Counted from the first letter of the stretch, positions 16,673 to 25,055 are shown. The stretch is DNA of 64,000 nucleotides from Pseudoflavonifractor_A sp022772585 (GCF_052065415.1 NZ_JBQHUB010000013.1:1-64000), one strand, 5' to 3'. The notes: generated by a model from the letters alone, not told the origin. Made by a program: numbers and translations.

Positions 16673-17200
16673 ATGAATACCGCCAATAAGCTGACCATGC
16701 TGCGGATCGTGATGATCCCGGTTTTTCTGGTCATCCTTTACCTGAATTTTCCCTTCAACCGCTACCTGGCCCTGCTCATCTTCATCCTGGCCAGTGTCAC
16801 CGACTTTATCGACGGCTACATCGCCCGGCACTATAACCAGGTCACCGACTTCGGCAAGTTCATGGACCCGCTGGCTGACAAGATGCTGGTGATGGCTGCC
16901 ATGCTGTGGTTCGTGGAGGCGGGGCGCATGCCCGCCTGGGCCCTCCTGATTGTGGTGGTGCGGGAGTTCGCCGTCAGCGGCCTGCGGCTCATCGCCGTGG
17001 ACAACGGACGGGTCATTGCCGCCGCCTGGTCGGGCAAGGTCAAGACGGCCTCCACCATGGTGGGCATCTGCCTGATGCTGCTGCCGGTGCCCCGGGCGGT
17101 AGACCTGGCGGTCACCGCCGTGATCGTGGTGACAACGGTATATTCCGGTGTGGAATACTTCGTGAAAAACCGTGACGTGATCGATTGGAGCCACATGTGA
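16673..17200 (+). CDS. pgsA: CDP-diacylglycerol-glycerol-3-phosphate phosphatidyltransferase
   Basis: PgsA makes phosphatidylglycerol phosphate, the committed step to phosphatidylglycerol. This 175-residue integral membrane protein contains the CDP-alcohol phosphotransferase motif D-G-x2-A-R-x8-G-x3-D-x3-D (DGYIARHYNQVTDFGKFMDP). About five hydrophobic helices are visible. ATG 16673 lies 4 bases after the rimO stop codon with GGAG just upstream; the open frame further upstream overlaps rimO. Confidence 0.96.
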   Translation: MNTANKLTMLRIVMIPVFLVILYLNFPFNRYLALLIFILASVTDFIDGYIARHYNQVTDFGKFMDPLADKMLVMAAMLWFVEAGRMPAWALLIVVVREFAVSGLRLIAVDNGRVIAAAWSGKVKTASTMVGICLMLLPVPRAVDLAVTAVIVVTTVYSGVEYFVKNRDVIDWSHM

Positions 17201-17841
17201 GCGGGGAGAAGCGGTCCCTCCGGGTGGGAATGATGCTGCTGGGCATCTTTCTCATGGGTACCGGAGTGGCATGCATGGTCAAGTCCCGTACCGGCACATC
17301 GGCCATTACCAGTCTGCCCACCATCCTGAATGTGATCGTGCCCCGGATCTCCCTGGGGACCTTTACATTCCTGTTCAACATGCTCTTTTTCCTGGGACAG
17401 TTTCTGGTGGAGCCGGGCACCTTCCGCCCATCGAAGCTGCTGCAGATCGTGCCCACCTTTTTCTTCGGGCTGGCGGTGGACGTGAACATGTGGCTGCTGG
17501 GCTGGTGGGTGCCGCCAAACTACGCCTTTCAGCTGGCCACCCTGCTGTGCGGCGTGGTCATCTTCGGCCTGAGCCTGGCTATGATGATCTCGGCCAATGT
17601 GATCCTCATGCCCATCGACTCTTTCATGTCGGCGGTGTGCCGCAGGTTCCATATGGAGTTTGGCAACGTCAAGACAGGGCTGGACGTATCCATGGTGATC
17701 CTGTCCACAGTCGTCTCCCTGCTGGCGCTCCACCGTCTGGTGGGCGTGCGGGAGGGCACGGTGGTGGCCGCCGTCTGCGTGGGCCAGTGCTGCCGCCTGT
17801 GGCGCCGGTTCACCGACCGGCTGGTGGGGACTGAACAGTAG
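17197..17841 (+). CDS. YczE/YitT-like multipass membrane protein
   Basis: This 214-residue protein has about six hydrophobic helices and the pattern MLLGIFLMGTGVACMVKS, followed by GTSAITSLP, characteristic of the YczE-like membrane family. Its molecular role is unknown; transport or membrane-associated regulation are guesses. I place the start at GTG 17197, which overlaps the pgsA stop codon and has GGAG at 17187-17190; a TTG at 17185 is possible but badly spaced. The last ~25 residues are basic and cytosolic. A terminator follows immediately. Confidence 0.75.
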   Translation: MSGEKRSLRVGMMLLGIFLMGTGVACMVKSRTGTSAITSLPTILNVIVPRISLGTFTFLFNMLFFLGQFLVEPGTFRPSKLLQIVPTFFFGLAVDVNMWLLGWWVPPNYAFQLATLLCGVVIFGLSLAMMISANVILMPIDSFMSAVCRRFHMEFGNVKTGLDVSMVILSTVVSLLALHRLVGVREGTVVAAVCVGQCCRLWRRFTDRLVGTEQ

Positions 17842-17848
17842 TCTGAGG

Positions 17849-17877
17849 AGAGGGCCGCAAAAGCGGTCCTCTTTTTG
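17849..17877 (+). terminator. Terminator of the rimO-pgsA operon
   Basis: A 10-bp stem (17849-17858 with 17863-17872, one G-U) with an AAAA loop is followed by TTTTT. Confidence 0.92.
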
Positions 17878-17912
17878 CGTGCCTGTATCGGAGCGAGAAG
17901 GATGCCACGCCC

Positions 17913-17941
17913 TTGACACCCGGGACGTGCTATGCTAATAT
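17913..17941 (+). promoter_or_regulatory. Promoter of the cysE-cysS T-box transcript
   Basis: A perfect TTGACA (17913-17918) is followed after 17 bases by TAATAT (17936-17941), with an extended-10 TG at 17933-17934. An alternative TATAAT lies at 17939-17944. Confidence 0.75.
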
Positions 17942-17949
17942 AATGTATC

Positions 17950-18197
17950 AAAGAACAGCGCGAGGAACGGAAAGAGTAGCATCTCACCCGGCGGACAGAG
18001 AGGGCGCGTCAACGGCTGAAAGCGCGCCACTGGCGGAGGATGTGAAGTGCGTCCGGGAGCGCGGGACGTAATGGTCCCCGGTTGGCCGCCGTTAGCGGGC
18101 CGGGCTGGTTGCTGGACCGGCCATGAGTGAATACAAGAGTGGAACCGCGACTGTGAAGCCGCCTCTTGTGCCCGAGCGGGCATAGGGGGCGTTTTTT
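17950..18197 (+). promoter_or_regulatory. T-box riboswitch, cysteine specifier
   Basis: The leader between the promoter and cysE has T-box hallmarks: an AGTA-type motif (GAGTAG near 17975), CAGAGAG early in stem I, a specifier loop with TGC (Cys) at 18048-18050, and the antiterminator T-box sequence AAGAGTGGAACCGCG at 18135-18149. A terminator with TTTTTT follows (18160-18197). Uncharged tRNA-Cys should pair with the specifier and the T-box and permit transcription of cysE-cysS. The codon matches the downstream cysteine biosynthesis and charging genes. Confidence 0.92.
18160..18197 (+). terminator. Regulated terminator of the Cys T-box
   Basis: A 14-bp imperfect stem (18160-18173 with 18178-18191) is followed by T6 at 18192-18197. 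Its 5' strand would compete with the antiterminator containing the T-box sequence. Confidence 0.85.
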
Positions 18198-18237
18198 GTC
18201 GGCTGTTTTCGGCCGAGACCGCAAAAGGAGGCGCTCT

Positions 18238-18933
18238 ATGACACGTTTAGGCGAGACTCTGGCTGCCTACCAGGCCCGCGACCCGGCGGCCCGGAGCAAG
18301 CTGGAGGTCTTTCTGCTCTATCCCGGCGTACACGCCACCATCTACTACCGCATTGCCCATTTTCTCCATGTTCACGGCCTTAAGTTCCTGGCCCGGCTCA
18401 TCTCCCAGTGGGGCCGTCTGTGTACCGGCATTGAGATCCACCCCGGTGCCAAAATCGGCCGCCGCCTGGTCATCGACCACGGCATGGGCATCGTCATCGG
18501 CGAGACCGCCGAGATCGGGGATGACTGCCTGCTCTACCACGGCGTCACCCTGGGGGGCACCGGCAAGGACCAGGGCAAGCGCCACCCCACCATCGGAAAC
18601 AATGTGATGGTGTCCAGCGGCGCCAAGGTGCTGGGCCCCTTCAAGGTGGGGGACAATTCCCGCATCGCCGCCAACGCGGTGGTGCTTACCGAGATCCCGC
18701 CCAACGCCACTGCTGTGGGTGTCCCCGCCCGGGTGGTGCGCATCGCCGGGGAGAAGGTGGACTACGCCGGCAGCGTGGACCAGATCCACGTCACCGACCC
18801 GGTACAGAAGGAGCTGCAGGCCCTCAGCTCCCGGCTGGAATTTGTGGAGCGGCTGCTGGATGAACAGAGCCGCACCCATGGGCCGGATAGCGAAAAAGAC
18901 CATTCCAACACAAGAGAGGAAGTAACCATATGA
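18238..18933 (+). CDS. cysE: Serine O-acetyltransferase
   Basis: CysE converts serine and acetyl-CoA to O-acetylserine, the sulfide acceptor for cysteine. This 231-residue protein has an N-terminal helical part (about 1-65) and a left-handed beta-helix of hexapeptide repeats containing EIHPGAKIGRRLVIDHGMG, VIGETAEIGDDC and GVTLGGTGK. I chose ATG 18238 after AAAGGAGG; the longer frame starts inside the T-box terminator. It overlaps cysS by four bases (ATGA), so charging and synthesis of cysteine are coupled under one T-box. Confidence 0.95.
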   Translation: MTRLGETLAAYQARDPAARSKLEVFLLYPGVHATIYYRIAHFLHVHGLKFLARLISQWGRLCTGIEIHPGAKIGRRLVIDHGMGIVIGETAEIGDDCLLYHGVTLGGTGKDQGKRHPTIGNNVMVSSGAKVLGPFKVGDNSRIAANAVVLTEIPPNATAVGVPARVVRIAGEKVDYAGSVDQIHVTDPVQKELQALSSRLEFVERLLDEQSRTHGPDSEKDHSNTREEVTI

Positions 18934-20381
18934 AGCTTTACAATTCCCTGACCCGCACCAAGGACGAGTTCAAGACCCATACCCCCGGCCGGGTGGAGAT
19001 GTACACCTGCGGCCCCACAGTGTACCACTTCGCCCACATCGGCAACCTGCGCAGCTATATCATGGAGGATGTGCTGGAGAAATTCCTGCGCTACGAGGGG
19101 TACGACGTGAACCGGGTGATGAACATCACCGACGTGGGCCACCTGGCCAGCGACGCGGACACCGGCGAGGACAAGATGCTCAAGGGCGCCAAGCGGGAGC
19201 ACAAGACGGTCATGGAGATCGCCAAATTCTACACCGACGCCTTCTTTGAGGACTGCCGCAAGCTGAACATCAAGCGGCCCGACGTGGTGGAGCCCGCCAC
19301 CAACTGCATCGACGAGTATATCAAGATCGTCTCCGGCCTGCTGGACAAGGGCTACGCCTACCTGGCCGGCGGCAACGTGTATTTCGACACCTCCAGGCTG
19401 GGCAAGTATTACGTGTTCAACGACCACGACGAGGAGGACCTGGCCGTGGGCGTGCGGGACAGCGTGGAAGAGGACCAGAACAAGCGCAGCAAGGCCGATT
19501 TTGTGCTCTGGTTCACCAAGTCCAAGTTTGAGGACCAGGCCCTGAAGTGGGACTCCCCCTGGGGCGTGGGTTATCCCGGCTGGCACATCGAGTGCTCCGG
19601 CATCTCCATGAAGTACAATGGCGAGTATCTGGACCTGCACTGCGGCGGCATCGACAACGCCTTCCCCCACCACACCAACGAGATCGCCCAGTCCGAGTCC
19701 TACCTGGGCCACCCCTGGTGCCCCCAGTGGTTCCATGTCCATCACCTGAACACCACCAGCGGCAAGATGTCCAAGTCCAAGGGGGAGTTCCTCACCGTCT
19801 CTCTGCTGGAGGAGAAGGGCTATGACCCCCTGGTCTACCGCTTCTTCTGCCTCCAGTCCCACTACCGCAAGGGTCTGGTGTTCTCCTGGGAGAACCTGGA
19901 CAACGCCGCCACCGCCTACCAGAAGCTCATCAGGAAGATCGCCGCCCTGACCGGCGCCGACGGCCAGGTGGATGAGGCAGTGGCCAGGGAGTACAGGGAG
20001 AAGTTCATCCAGCAGGTGGGCAACGACCTGAACACCTCCATGGGCATCACCGCCCTGTACGACGTGCTCAAGGCCAAGACCAACGATGTGACCAAGCGGG
20101 CCATTCTGGCCAGCTTTGACCAGGTGCTCTCCCTGTCCCTGCTGGAGAAGGCCGCCGCCCTCCGGGAGAAGGAGGCCGCCCAGGCCAAGACGGCCCAGGC
20201 CGGGGGGGACTATGTCATCCAGGGCGAGGGCGACCCGGCCATCGACGCGCTGGTGATGCAGCGCTACGAGGCCAAGAAGGCCAAGAATTTCGCCGAGGCC
20301 GACCGCATCCGCGACGAGCTCAAGGCCCAGGGCGTGGAGATCACCGACGTCAAGGGCGGCGCAGTCTGGAAGCGGGCGTGA
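18930..20381 (+). CDS. cysS: Cysteinyl-tRNA synthetase
   Basis: CysS attaches cysteine to tRNA-Cys. This 483-residue class I synthetase shows zinc ligand Cys27 (MYTCGPTVY), HIGN at 36-39 (the HIGH motif), WHIECS, and KMSKSKG beginning at Lys279. The C-terminal helical DALR-like domain is present. The start ATG overlaps the cysE stop codon. Expression is expected to respond to uncharged tRNA-Cys through the upstream T-box. Length is normal. Confidence 0.97.
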   Translation: MKLYNSLTRTKDEFKTHTPGRVEMYTCGPTVYHFAHIGNLRSYIMEDVLEKFLRYEGYDVNRVMNITDVGHLASDADTGEDKMLKGAKREHKTVMEIAKFYTDAFFEDCRKLNIKRPDVVEPATNCIDEYIKIVSGLLDKGYAYLAGGNVYFDTSRLGKYYVFNDHDEEDLAVGVRDSVEEDQNKRSKADFVLWFTKSKFEDQALKWDSPWGVGYPGWHIECSGISMKYNGEYLDLHCGGIDNAFPHHTNEIAQSESYLGHPWCPQWFHVHHLNTTSGKMSKSKGEFLTVSLLEEKGYDPLVYRFFCLQSHYRKGLVFSWENLDNAATAYQKLIRKIAALTGADGQVDEAVAREYREKFIQQVGNDLNTSMGITALYDVLKAKTNDVTKRAILASFDQVLSLSLLEKAAALREKEAAQAKTAQAGGDYVIQGEGDPAIDALVMQRYEAKKAKNFAEADRIRDELKAQGVEITDVKGGAVWKRA

Positions 20382-20385
20382 GCCG

Positions 20386-21003
20386 GTGAAGCGGATCTAC
20401 GTGCATGGTTTGGGGCAGACCCCTGCCAGCTGGGAAAAAACGCTCCTGTATCTGAACGACGGGGAGGAGAACGTCTGCCTCGATCTGGCCGGGATGCTCC
20501 GGGGGAAAGAGGCAAATTACCAGAACCTCTATCAGGCGTTCTGCGCTCTCTGCGATGAGACCGGCAGTCCCGTGGACCTGTGCGGTCTGTCCCTTGGCGG
20601 TGTGCTGTCGCTGAACTATGCCGCCGATCATCCGGAGAATGTCCGCTCGTTGGTGCTGATCGCCCCGCAGTACCGGATACCGAAGAAGCTGCTGCGGGTC
20701 CAGAATACGCTGTTTCGTTTTATGCCCGGATCCATGTTTCGGCAGACGGGCTTTGGGAAGAGAGAATTGATTCAACTGTGCGGGAGCATGGCGGAGCTGG
20801 ACTTCAGCGCGTCGCTCCACAAAATCACCTGTCCGGTGCTGGTGGTCTGCGGCCAGCGGGACCGGGCGAACGGAACGGCCGCCGGAAAGCTGGCCGGTAT
20901 GCTCTCCCATGCCGAACTGAGGATCGTGGGCGGCGCGGGCCATGAGGTGAACGTGGACGCACCGGAGCAGCTGGCGGCGCTCCTCGCTGAGTTTTACGGA
21001 TGA
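20386..21003 (+). CDS. Alpha/beta hydrolase
   Basis: This 205-residue protein begins MKRIYVHGLGQTPASW and has the nucleophile elbow GLSLGG, an acid region (CGQRDRANG) and a late His (GGAGHEVN). This is a complete Ser-Asp-His hydrolase layout of the small esterase/lipase-like type. The substrate cannot be told. It starts with GTG 20386, four bases after the cysS stop codon, so it is probably the third gene of the Cys T-box operon; that linkage may be incidental. Confidence 0.85.
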   Translation: MKRIYVHGLGQTPASWEKTLLYLNDGEENVCLDLAGMLRGKEANYQNLYQAFCALCDETGSPVDLCGLSLGGVLSLNYAADHPENVRSLVLIAPQYRIPKKLLRVQNTLFRFMPGSMFRQTGFGKRELIQLCGSMAELDFSASLHKITCPVLVVCGQRDRANGTAAGKLAGMLSHAELRIVGGAGHEVNVDAPEQLAALLAEFYG

Positions 21004-21009
21004 AACAAA

Positions 21010-21047
21010 AAACAGGCACGGTATGGGATTCCATACCGTGCCTGTTT
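21010..21047. terminator. Bidirectional terminator
   Basis: A perfect 17-bp stem (21010-21026 with 21031-21047) with a 4-nt loop separates the hydrolase gene from the convergent DUF4230 gene. Confidence 0.92.
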
Positions 21048-21060
21048 GCTGCTGGGACGA

Positions 21061-21699
21061 TTATTTGACGGTGACGCTGTATCCGCTGGCGCCGGGCAGA
21101 GCGGCGATGAGCTGCCGCACAGCGGCGGCGGCCCGCTCATCGGCGGCGGTGAGCAGGCCGTTTTCAATGGCCTTGGCCTCCACGCTGTCCTTCTGGTCGG
21201 CGGTGAAGGCGGTGTAGTCGCTGATCTGGATGGGGTTGAAAATGTTCCGGGTCTCGTCAAAGATCTCCAGGCTGTCCTCGTCGATCTCGTGGGAGAGAAT
21301 GGCGGCCCGGGGCAGGGTGACGGTGATGTGATCCCCGGAGACCTTGCACTCCACGCCGGACAGGTCGATGCCCGCCTTGATGACCCCGTCGTAGGCCACA
21401 ATGAAGCGCTTGGTGGTGAAGGGGACCTTCCAGCCGTAGAAGTCCACCTGGTTCTCAAACTTTCCCATATTGGTGTAGTGATATTCCACCGTGGCCAGCT
21501 CCTGAATGGTGGAGAGCTGCTGACCCAGAAGCTCGCTGGTAATGACGGGGGCGGGGGCCTCCCGCTGCAGGAGAAGGCCGCCCAGCAGGAAGGAGAGGGC
21601 CAGGGCGGCCAGCAGGAAGAGCAAAAGAATGACCTTGGTCTTGAACCGCATCCCCCGGCGGGCCGGACGCTCCTCCTGTGCACGGTTGAAAAATGGCAT
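21061..21699 (-). CDS. DUF4230 membrane-anchored protein
   Basis: This 212-residue protein has a basic N-terminus, one transmembrane helix at about 22-44 and an extracytoplasmic domain with YHYTNMGKFENQVDFYG and KAGIDLSGVE, the pattern of DUF4230. The family has no established biochemical role. It is monocistronic: it has its own promoter (21746-21774) and a downstream bidirectional terminator. Its start codon lies inside one arm of a 12-bp inverted repeat (see findings). Confidence 0.85.
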   Translation of the reverse strand: MPFFNRAQEERPARRGMRFKTKVILLLFLLAALALSFLLGGLLLQREAPAPVITSELLGQQLSTIQELATVEYHYTNMGKFENQVDFYGWKVPFTTKRFIVAYDGVIKAGIDLSGVECKVSGDHITVTLPRAAILSHEIDEDSLEIFDETRNIFNPIQISDYTAFTADQKDSVEAKAIENGLLTAADERAAAAVRQLIAALPGASGYSVTVK

Positions 21700-21745
21700 A
21701 TGGTTTCATCCTTTCTGCCGCAGAGCGGTTGATTCGGCAGACATC

Positions 21746-21774
21746 ATGATAGCGAAGTTTGGGGAAAAACGCAA
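21746..21774 (-). promoter_or_regulatory. Promoter of the DUF4230 gene
   Basis: On the minus strand TTGCGT (21774-21769) and TATCAT (21751-21746) are 17 bases apart, about 40 bases upstream of the gene. Confidence 0.5.
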
Positions 21775-21841
21775 GGAGAATGGGCAAATTGAAACCATAT
21801 GTAATATCTTGTAATACTTTTGGCACCGCTGCCTACTCCGG

Positions 21842-21874
21842 AAAAAACGGGAGGCGGCTGATGCCGCCTCCCGT
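21842..21874 (-). terminator. Terminator of the metal-efflux operon
   Basis: A perfect 12-bp stem (21863-21874 with 21847-21858), TGAT-type loop, is followed by six T on the minus strand just after the P-type ATPase stop codon. Confidence 0.93.
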
Positions 21875-21885
21875 GATCCGCAGCC

Positions 21886-23739
21886 CTAATCCGAAGAACC
21901 GCCGCGGAGGGTGCGCATGGAATTGAGGATGGCGATGACCGACACGCCCACATCGGCGAACACGGCCTCCCACATGCTGGCTTTGCCTATGGCTCCCAGG
22001 AAGAGCACCAGGAACTTGACCCCCAGGGCAAACGTGATGTTCTGCCGGACGATGGTCAGGGTCCTGCGGGCGATGCGGATGGCCACCGCGATCTTGGAGG
22101 GCTTGTCGTCCATGAGAACCACGTCGGCGGCCTCGATGGCGGCGTCGGAGCCCAGGGCACCCATGGCGATGCCGATGTCGGCCCGGGAGAGGACGGGAGC
22201 ATCGTTGATGCCGTCTCCCACGAAAGCCAGCGCGCCGCCGGAGGAACGGCGGTCCAGCAGCTCCTCCACCCGGGCCACCTTGTCGGCGGGGAGGAGCTGG
22301 GCGTGGACCTCATCCAGGCCCAGCTCGGCGGCCACCGCCTCGCCCACGGCCCGGGCATCGCCGGTGAGCATGACGGTGCGGCGGACGCCGGCTTGCCGCA
22401 GATCGGCGATGGCCTGGGCGGCGTCGGGCTTGACTTCGTCGGAGATGACCAGGTGGCCCATATATTCCCCGTCCACCGCCACATGGACGGTGGTGCCCGT
22501 CTTGTGGCAGGGATGCCAGGAGACACCGGCCTCCTCCATCAGCTTGTCGTTGCCTGCCCACACCGTGCGGCCGTCCACCAGGGCCCGGACGCCCCGGCCG
22601 GAGAGCTCCTCCACGCCGGCGACCCGGGCAGAGTCAATCTCTTTGCCCCAGGCGTCTTTGATGGAGCGGGAAATGGGATGGTCCGACCAGCACTCGGCCA
22701 GAGCGGCCAGTTCCAGCAGGGTAGATTCGTCACAGCGGTCAGGGTGAATGGCGGTGACGTTGAATACGCCCCGGGTCAGGGTGCCGGTCTTGTCAAAGAC
22801 GACCACTTCGGTACGGGCCAGTACCTCCAGATAGTTGCCGCCCTTGACCAGCACGCCGGCCCTGGAGGCGCCGCCGATGCCGCCGAAGAAGGCCAGGGGT
22901 ACCGAGATGACCAGGGCGCAGGGACAGGAGATGACCAGGAAAGAGCAGGCCCGGCTGAGCCAGTCGCTCCATACGCCGTGGAAGAAGAGGGGCGGGATCA
23001 GGGCCAGCAGAGCGGCGGCAATGACCACCGCGGGGGTATAATACCGGGCGAATTTGGTGATGAAGGCCTCAGCCTTGGCTTTGCGGCTGGAGGCGTTCTC
23101 TACCAGCTCCAGGATACGGGAGACGGTGGACTCCTCAAAGGCTTTGGTGACCTGGACCCGCAGCACGCCGCTGAGGTTGATGCAGCCGCTGACCACATCG
23201 CCGCCGGGAGAGACCTCCCGGGGCAGGGATTCGCCGGTGAGGGCGGCGGTGTTCAGGGTGGAGGAGCCCTCCAGCACCACACCGTCCAGGGGGACACGCT
23301 CCCCGGGCTTCACTACGATCACGTCACCCACCGCCACATCCTCCGGGTCCACCTCCTCCAGAGCGCCGTCCCGTTCCAGGTTGGCGTAGTCGGGGCGGAT
23401 GTCCATGAGGGAGGAGATGGACCTGCGGGACTTGCCCACAGCGAAGGATTGGAAGAGCTCTCCCACCTGGTAGAAGAGCATGACGAATACGGCTTCCGGG
23501 TACTCACCGATGACCAGCGCGCCCACGGTGGCCAGGGCCATCAGGAAGTTCTCATCAAATACCTGGCCATGGGCGATATTGCGCCCGGCTTTCCAGAGAA
23601 TATCCCATCCGATGAGAAGATAAGGGATGAGAAAGGCGGCCAGCCGGACCGGGCCGGAGAGGGGGAGCAGGGAAACGAGGATCAGCAGCGCGCCGCTGGC
23701 CAGAATGCGCAGGAGCATCTTTTTTTGTTTTTTATCCAT
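21886..23739 (-). CDS. cadA: Heavy-metal P1B-type ATPase (Zn/Cd/Pb exporter type)
   Basis: This 617-residue pump should use ATP to export divalent soft metals. Visible motifs: TGES (actuator, 168-171), the metal-binding C272-P-C274 in transmembrane helix 6, phosphorylated Asp316 in DKTGTLT, an HP motif in SDHPISRS and GDGINDAPVL. The CPC motif with this sequence context is typical of ZntA/CadA rather than copper pumps. The usual N-terminal HMA domain is absent; a separate HMA protein is encoded 74 bases upstream. ATG 23739 follows AGGAGG. ArsR-type control is likely. Confidence 0.93.
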   Translation of the reverse strand: MDKKQKKMLLRILASGALLILVSLLPLSGPVRLAAFLIPYLLIGWDILWKAGRNIAHGQVFDENFLMALATVGALVIGEYPEAVFVMLFYQVGELFQSFAVGKSRRSISSLMDIRPDYANLERDGALEEVDPEDVAVGDVIVVKPGERVPLDGVVLEGSSTLNTAALTGESLPREVSPGGDVVSGCINLSGVLRVQVTKAFEESTVSRILELVENASSRKAKAEAFITKFARYYTPAVVIAAALLALIPPLFFHGVWSDWLSRACSFLVISCPCALVISVPLAFFGGIGGASRAGVLVKGGNYLEVLARTEVVVFDKTGTLTRGVFNVTAIHPDRCDESTLLELAALAECWSDHPISRSIKDAWGKEIDSARVAGVEELSGRGVRALVDGRTVWAGNDKLMEEAGVSWHPCHKTGTTVHVAVDGEYMGHLVISDEVKPDAAQAIADLRQAGVRRTVMLTGDARAVGEAVAAELGLDEVHAQLLPADKVARVEELLDRRSSGGALAFVGDGINDAPVLSRADIGIAMGALGSDAAIEAADVVLMDDKPSKIAVAIRIARRTLTIVRQNITFALGVKFLVLFLGAIGKASMWEAVFADVGVSVIAILNSMRTLRGGSSD

Positions 23740-23813
23740 AGTGGGCCTCCTGTCGGGAAAATGGTCTGCCTCGGGAAGAGAAGGGGGAACGGCAGACCTC
23801 CGTTACCCGGGAC

Positions 23814-24032
23814 TCAGAATTGGATCATACAGTCCGGTTCGATCTTTTTGCAGATGCCGGCCGCCTGCCGGAGGATCTCGTCAAAACGGGCGTCGTCGGC
23901 GTCCAGGGTCAGACGCTGGGTCATAAAGCTGACAGTCGCGTCGTTCACGCCGGGCAGGGCCTTGATGGCGGCCTCCATTTTGGCGGCGCAGTTGGCGCAG
24001 TCCAGGTCGATGAGTTTGAAGCGCTTTTTCAT
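23814..24032 (-). CDS. Stand-alone heavy-metal-associated (HMA) domain protein
   Basis: This 72-residue protein is a single ferredoxin-like HMA domain with the metal-binding loop LDCANCAAKM (Cys12, Cys15) and VNDATVSFMTQRLTLD, as in chaperones and in N-terminal domains of P1B ATPases. It lies between arsR and the ATPase gene, which lacks such a domain. It probably delivers metal to the pump or regulates it; this is inferred from context. RBS AAAGGATG precedes the ATG. Confidence 0.9.
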   Translation of the reverse strand: MKKRFKLIDLDCANCAAKMEAAIKALPGVNDATVSFMTQRLTLDADDARFDEILRQAAGICKKIEPDCMIQF

Positions 24033-24074
24033 ATCATGTCATCCTTTCCTATTATGTGCAGAATGATGCGGGAC

Positions 24075-24443
24075 TTACTCGGCCACGTGCTCCATACCCT
24101 GGTCCAGGATGGTGCGGACGTGGGAATCCGCCAGGGAGTAGAAGACCGTTTTGCCCTCCCGGCGGTACTTGACCAGCTTGCTCTGCTTGAGGGCACGGAG
24201 CTGGTGGGAGATGGCGGACTGGGTCATACCCAGCAGGTTGGCGATATCGCACACGCACATTTCCGATTCAAAAAGTACATAAAGAATTTTGATGCGGGTG
24301 GAGTCGCCGAAGATCTTGAACAGCTCGGCCAGGTCATAGAGGATCTCTTCGTCAGGCATGTTCTCATTGACCTGGGCGACGATGTCCTCATGGACGTGGA
24401 TGTACTCGCAGTTCTCCACTTCGTTAAGTTCAGACGGAGTCAT
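24075..24443 (-). CDS. ArsR/SmtB-family metal-responsive repressor
   Basis: This 122-residue winged-HTH protein (LFKIFGDSTRIKILYVL ... LLGMTQSAISHQLRALKQ) should repress the operon until metal binds. It carries both classic sites: Cys63-x-Cys65 in the recognition-helix region (CadC/ArsR style) and an alpha5 set Asp106-x-His108 ... His119-x2-Glu122 close to the CzrA zinc site, where the last ligand is usually His. I chose ATG 24443 after AAAGGAG; seven codons upstream are open without a ribosome-binding site. It overlooks a palindromic operator at 24460-24485. Confidence 0.95.
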   Translation of the reverse strand: MTPSELNEVENCEYIHVHEDIVAQVNENMPDEEILYDLAELFKIFGDSTRIKILYVLFESEMCVCDIANLLGMTQSAISHQLRALKQSKLVKYRREGKTVFYSLADSHVRTILDQGMEHVAE

Positions 24444-24459
24444 GGCGGATCTCCTTTCT

Positions 24460-24485
24460 AACATATGAGCTATTGTTCATATGTT
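24460..24485. promoter_or_regulatory. ArsR-type operator palindrome
   Basis: AACATATGAG (24460-24469) and TTCATATGTT (24476-24485) form a near-perfect inverted repeat like known ArsR/SmtB operators (ATGA ... TCAT). It lies between the -10 element and the arsR start codon, over the expected transcription start. Confidence 0.8.
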
Positions 24486-24486
24486 T

Positions 24487-24514
24487 ATTATACAGATAAA
24501 AATAGATCTGTCAA
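24487..24514 (-). promoter_or_regulatory. Promoter of the metal-efflux operon
   Basis: On the minus strand perfect TTGACA (24514-24509) and perfect TATAAT (24492-24487) are separated by 16 bases. Repressor bound at 24460-24485 would block initiation. Confidence 0.85.
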
Positions 24515-24584
24515 TAGGCAAGGAGAAATTATTTGCGCATCAGGCGGCGCTGTGGTACGATAGCAAAAAAGGAGGAGAGGCCCC

Positions 24585-25055
24585 ATGCGGAGGAAAGACC
24601 GGGAAATGGACCGGGCATTTGCCCTGGAGGTGCTGGACAAGGCCGAGTGGATGACGCTGGCCATGACAGGGGAGGACGGCACGCCCTACTGCGTCCCCGT
24701 CAATGCGGTGCGGGAGGGGGACTGGCTCTATCTGCACAGCGCGCCGGAGGGAGAAAAGGCGGAAGATCTTCGCCGCCGGCCCAGGGTGTGCCTGTCGGCG
24801 GTGGGGGATACCTGCGTGATCCCGGAGCAGTATACCACCGCGTTTGAGAGCGCTGTGGTCCGTGGAGAAGCGGGGGAGCTGATTGACCCGGAGAAAAAGC
24901 GGCGGGCCCTGCATCTTATCTGCCAAAAATATTGTCCCGGCCAGGAGGCGGACTTTGATCGGACCATCGACAGGAGCATTGCCCGTACCGCTGTTTTCAG
25001 GATCCATATCGACGAGATCGCTGGCAAGTGCAAAAAGCAGCCTGGCCAGGGCTGA
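24585..25055 (+). CDS. Pyridoxamine 5'-phosphate oxidase-like flavoprotein
   Basis: This 156-residue protein has the split-barrel FMN-binding pattern of the PNPOx-like/NimA-like family: WMTLAMTGEDGTPYCVPVNAV, LYLHSAPEGEKAEDLRRRPRVC and a C-terminal RTAVFRIHIDEI. Such proteins may reduce nitro-compounds or bind flavin/F420; the substrate here is unknown. RBS AAGGAGGAG lies upstream of the ATG. It is divergent from the metal-efflux operon, with no sign of shared control. Confidence 0.88.
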   Translation: MRRKDREMDRAFALEVLDKAEWMTLAMTGEDGTPYCVPVNAVREGDWLYLHSAPEGEKAEDLRRRPRVCLSAVGDTCVIPEQYTTAFESAVVRGEAGELIDPEKKRRALHLICQKYCPGQEADFDRTIDRSIARTAVFRIHIDEIAGKCKKQPGQG

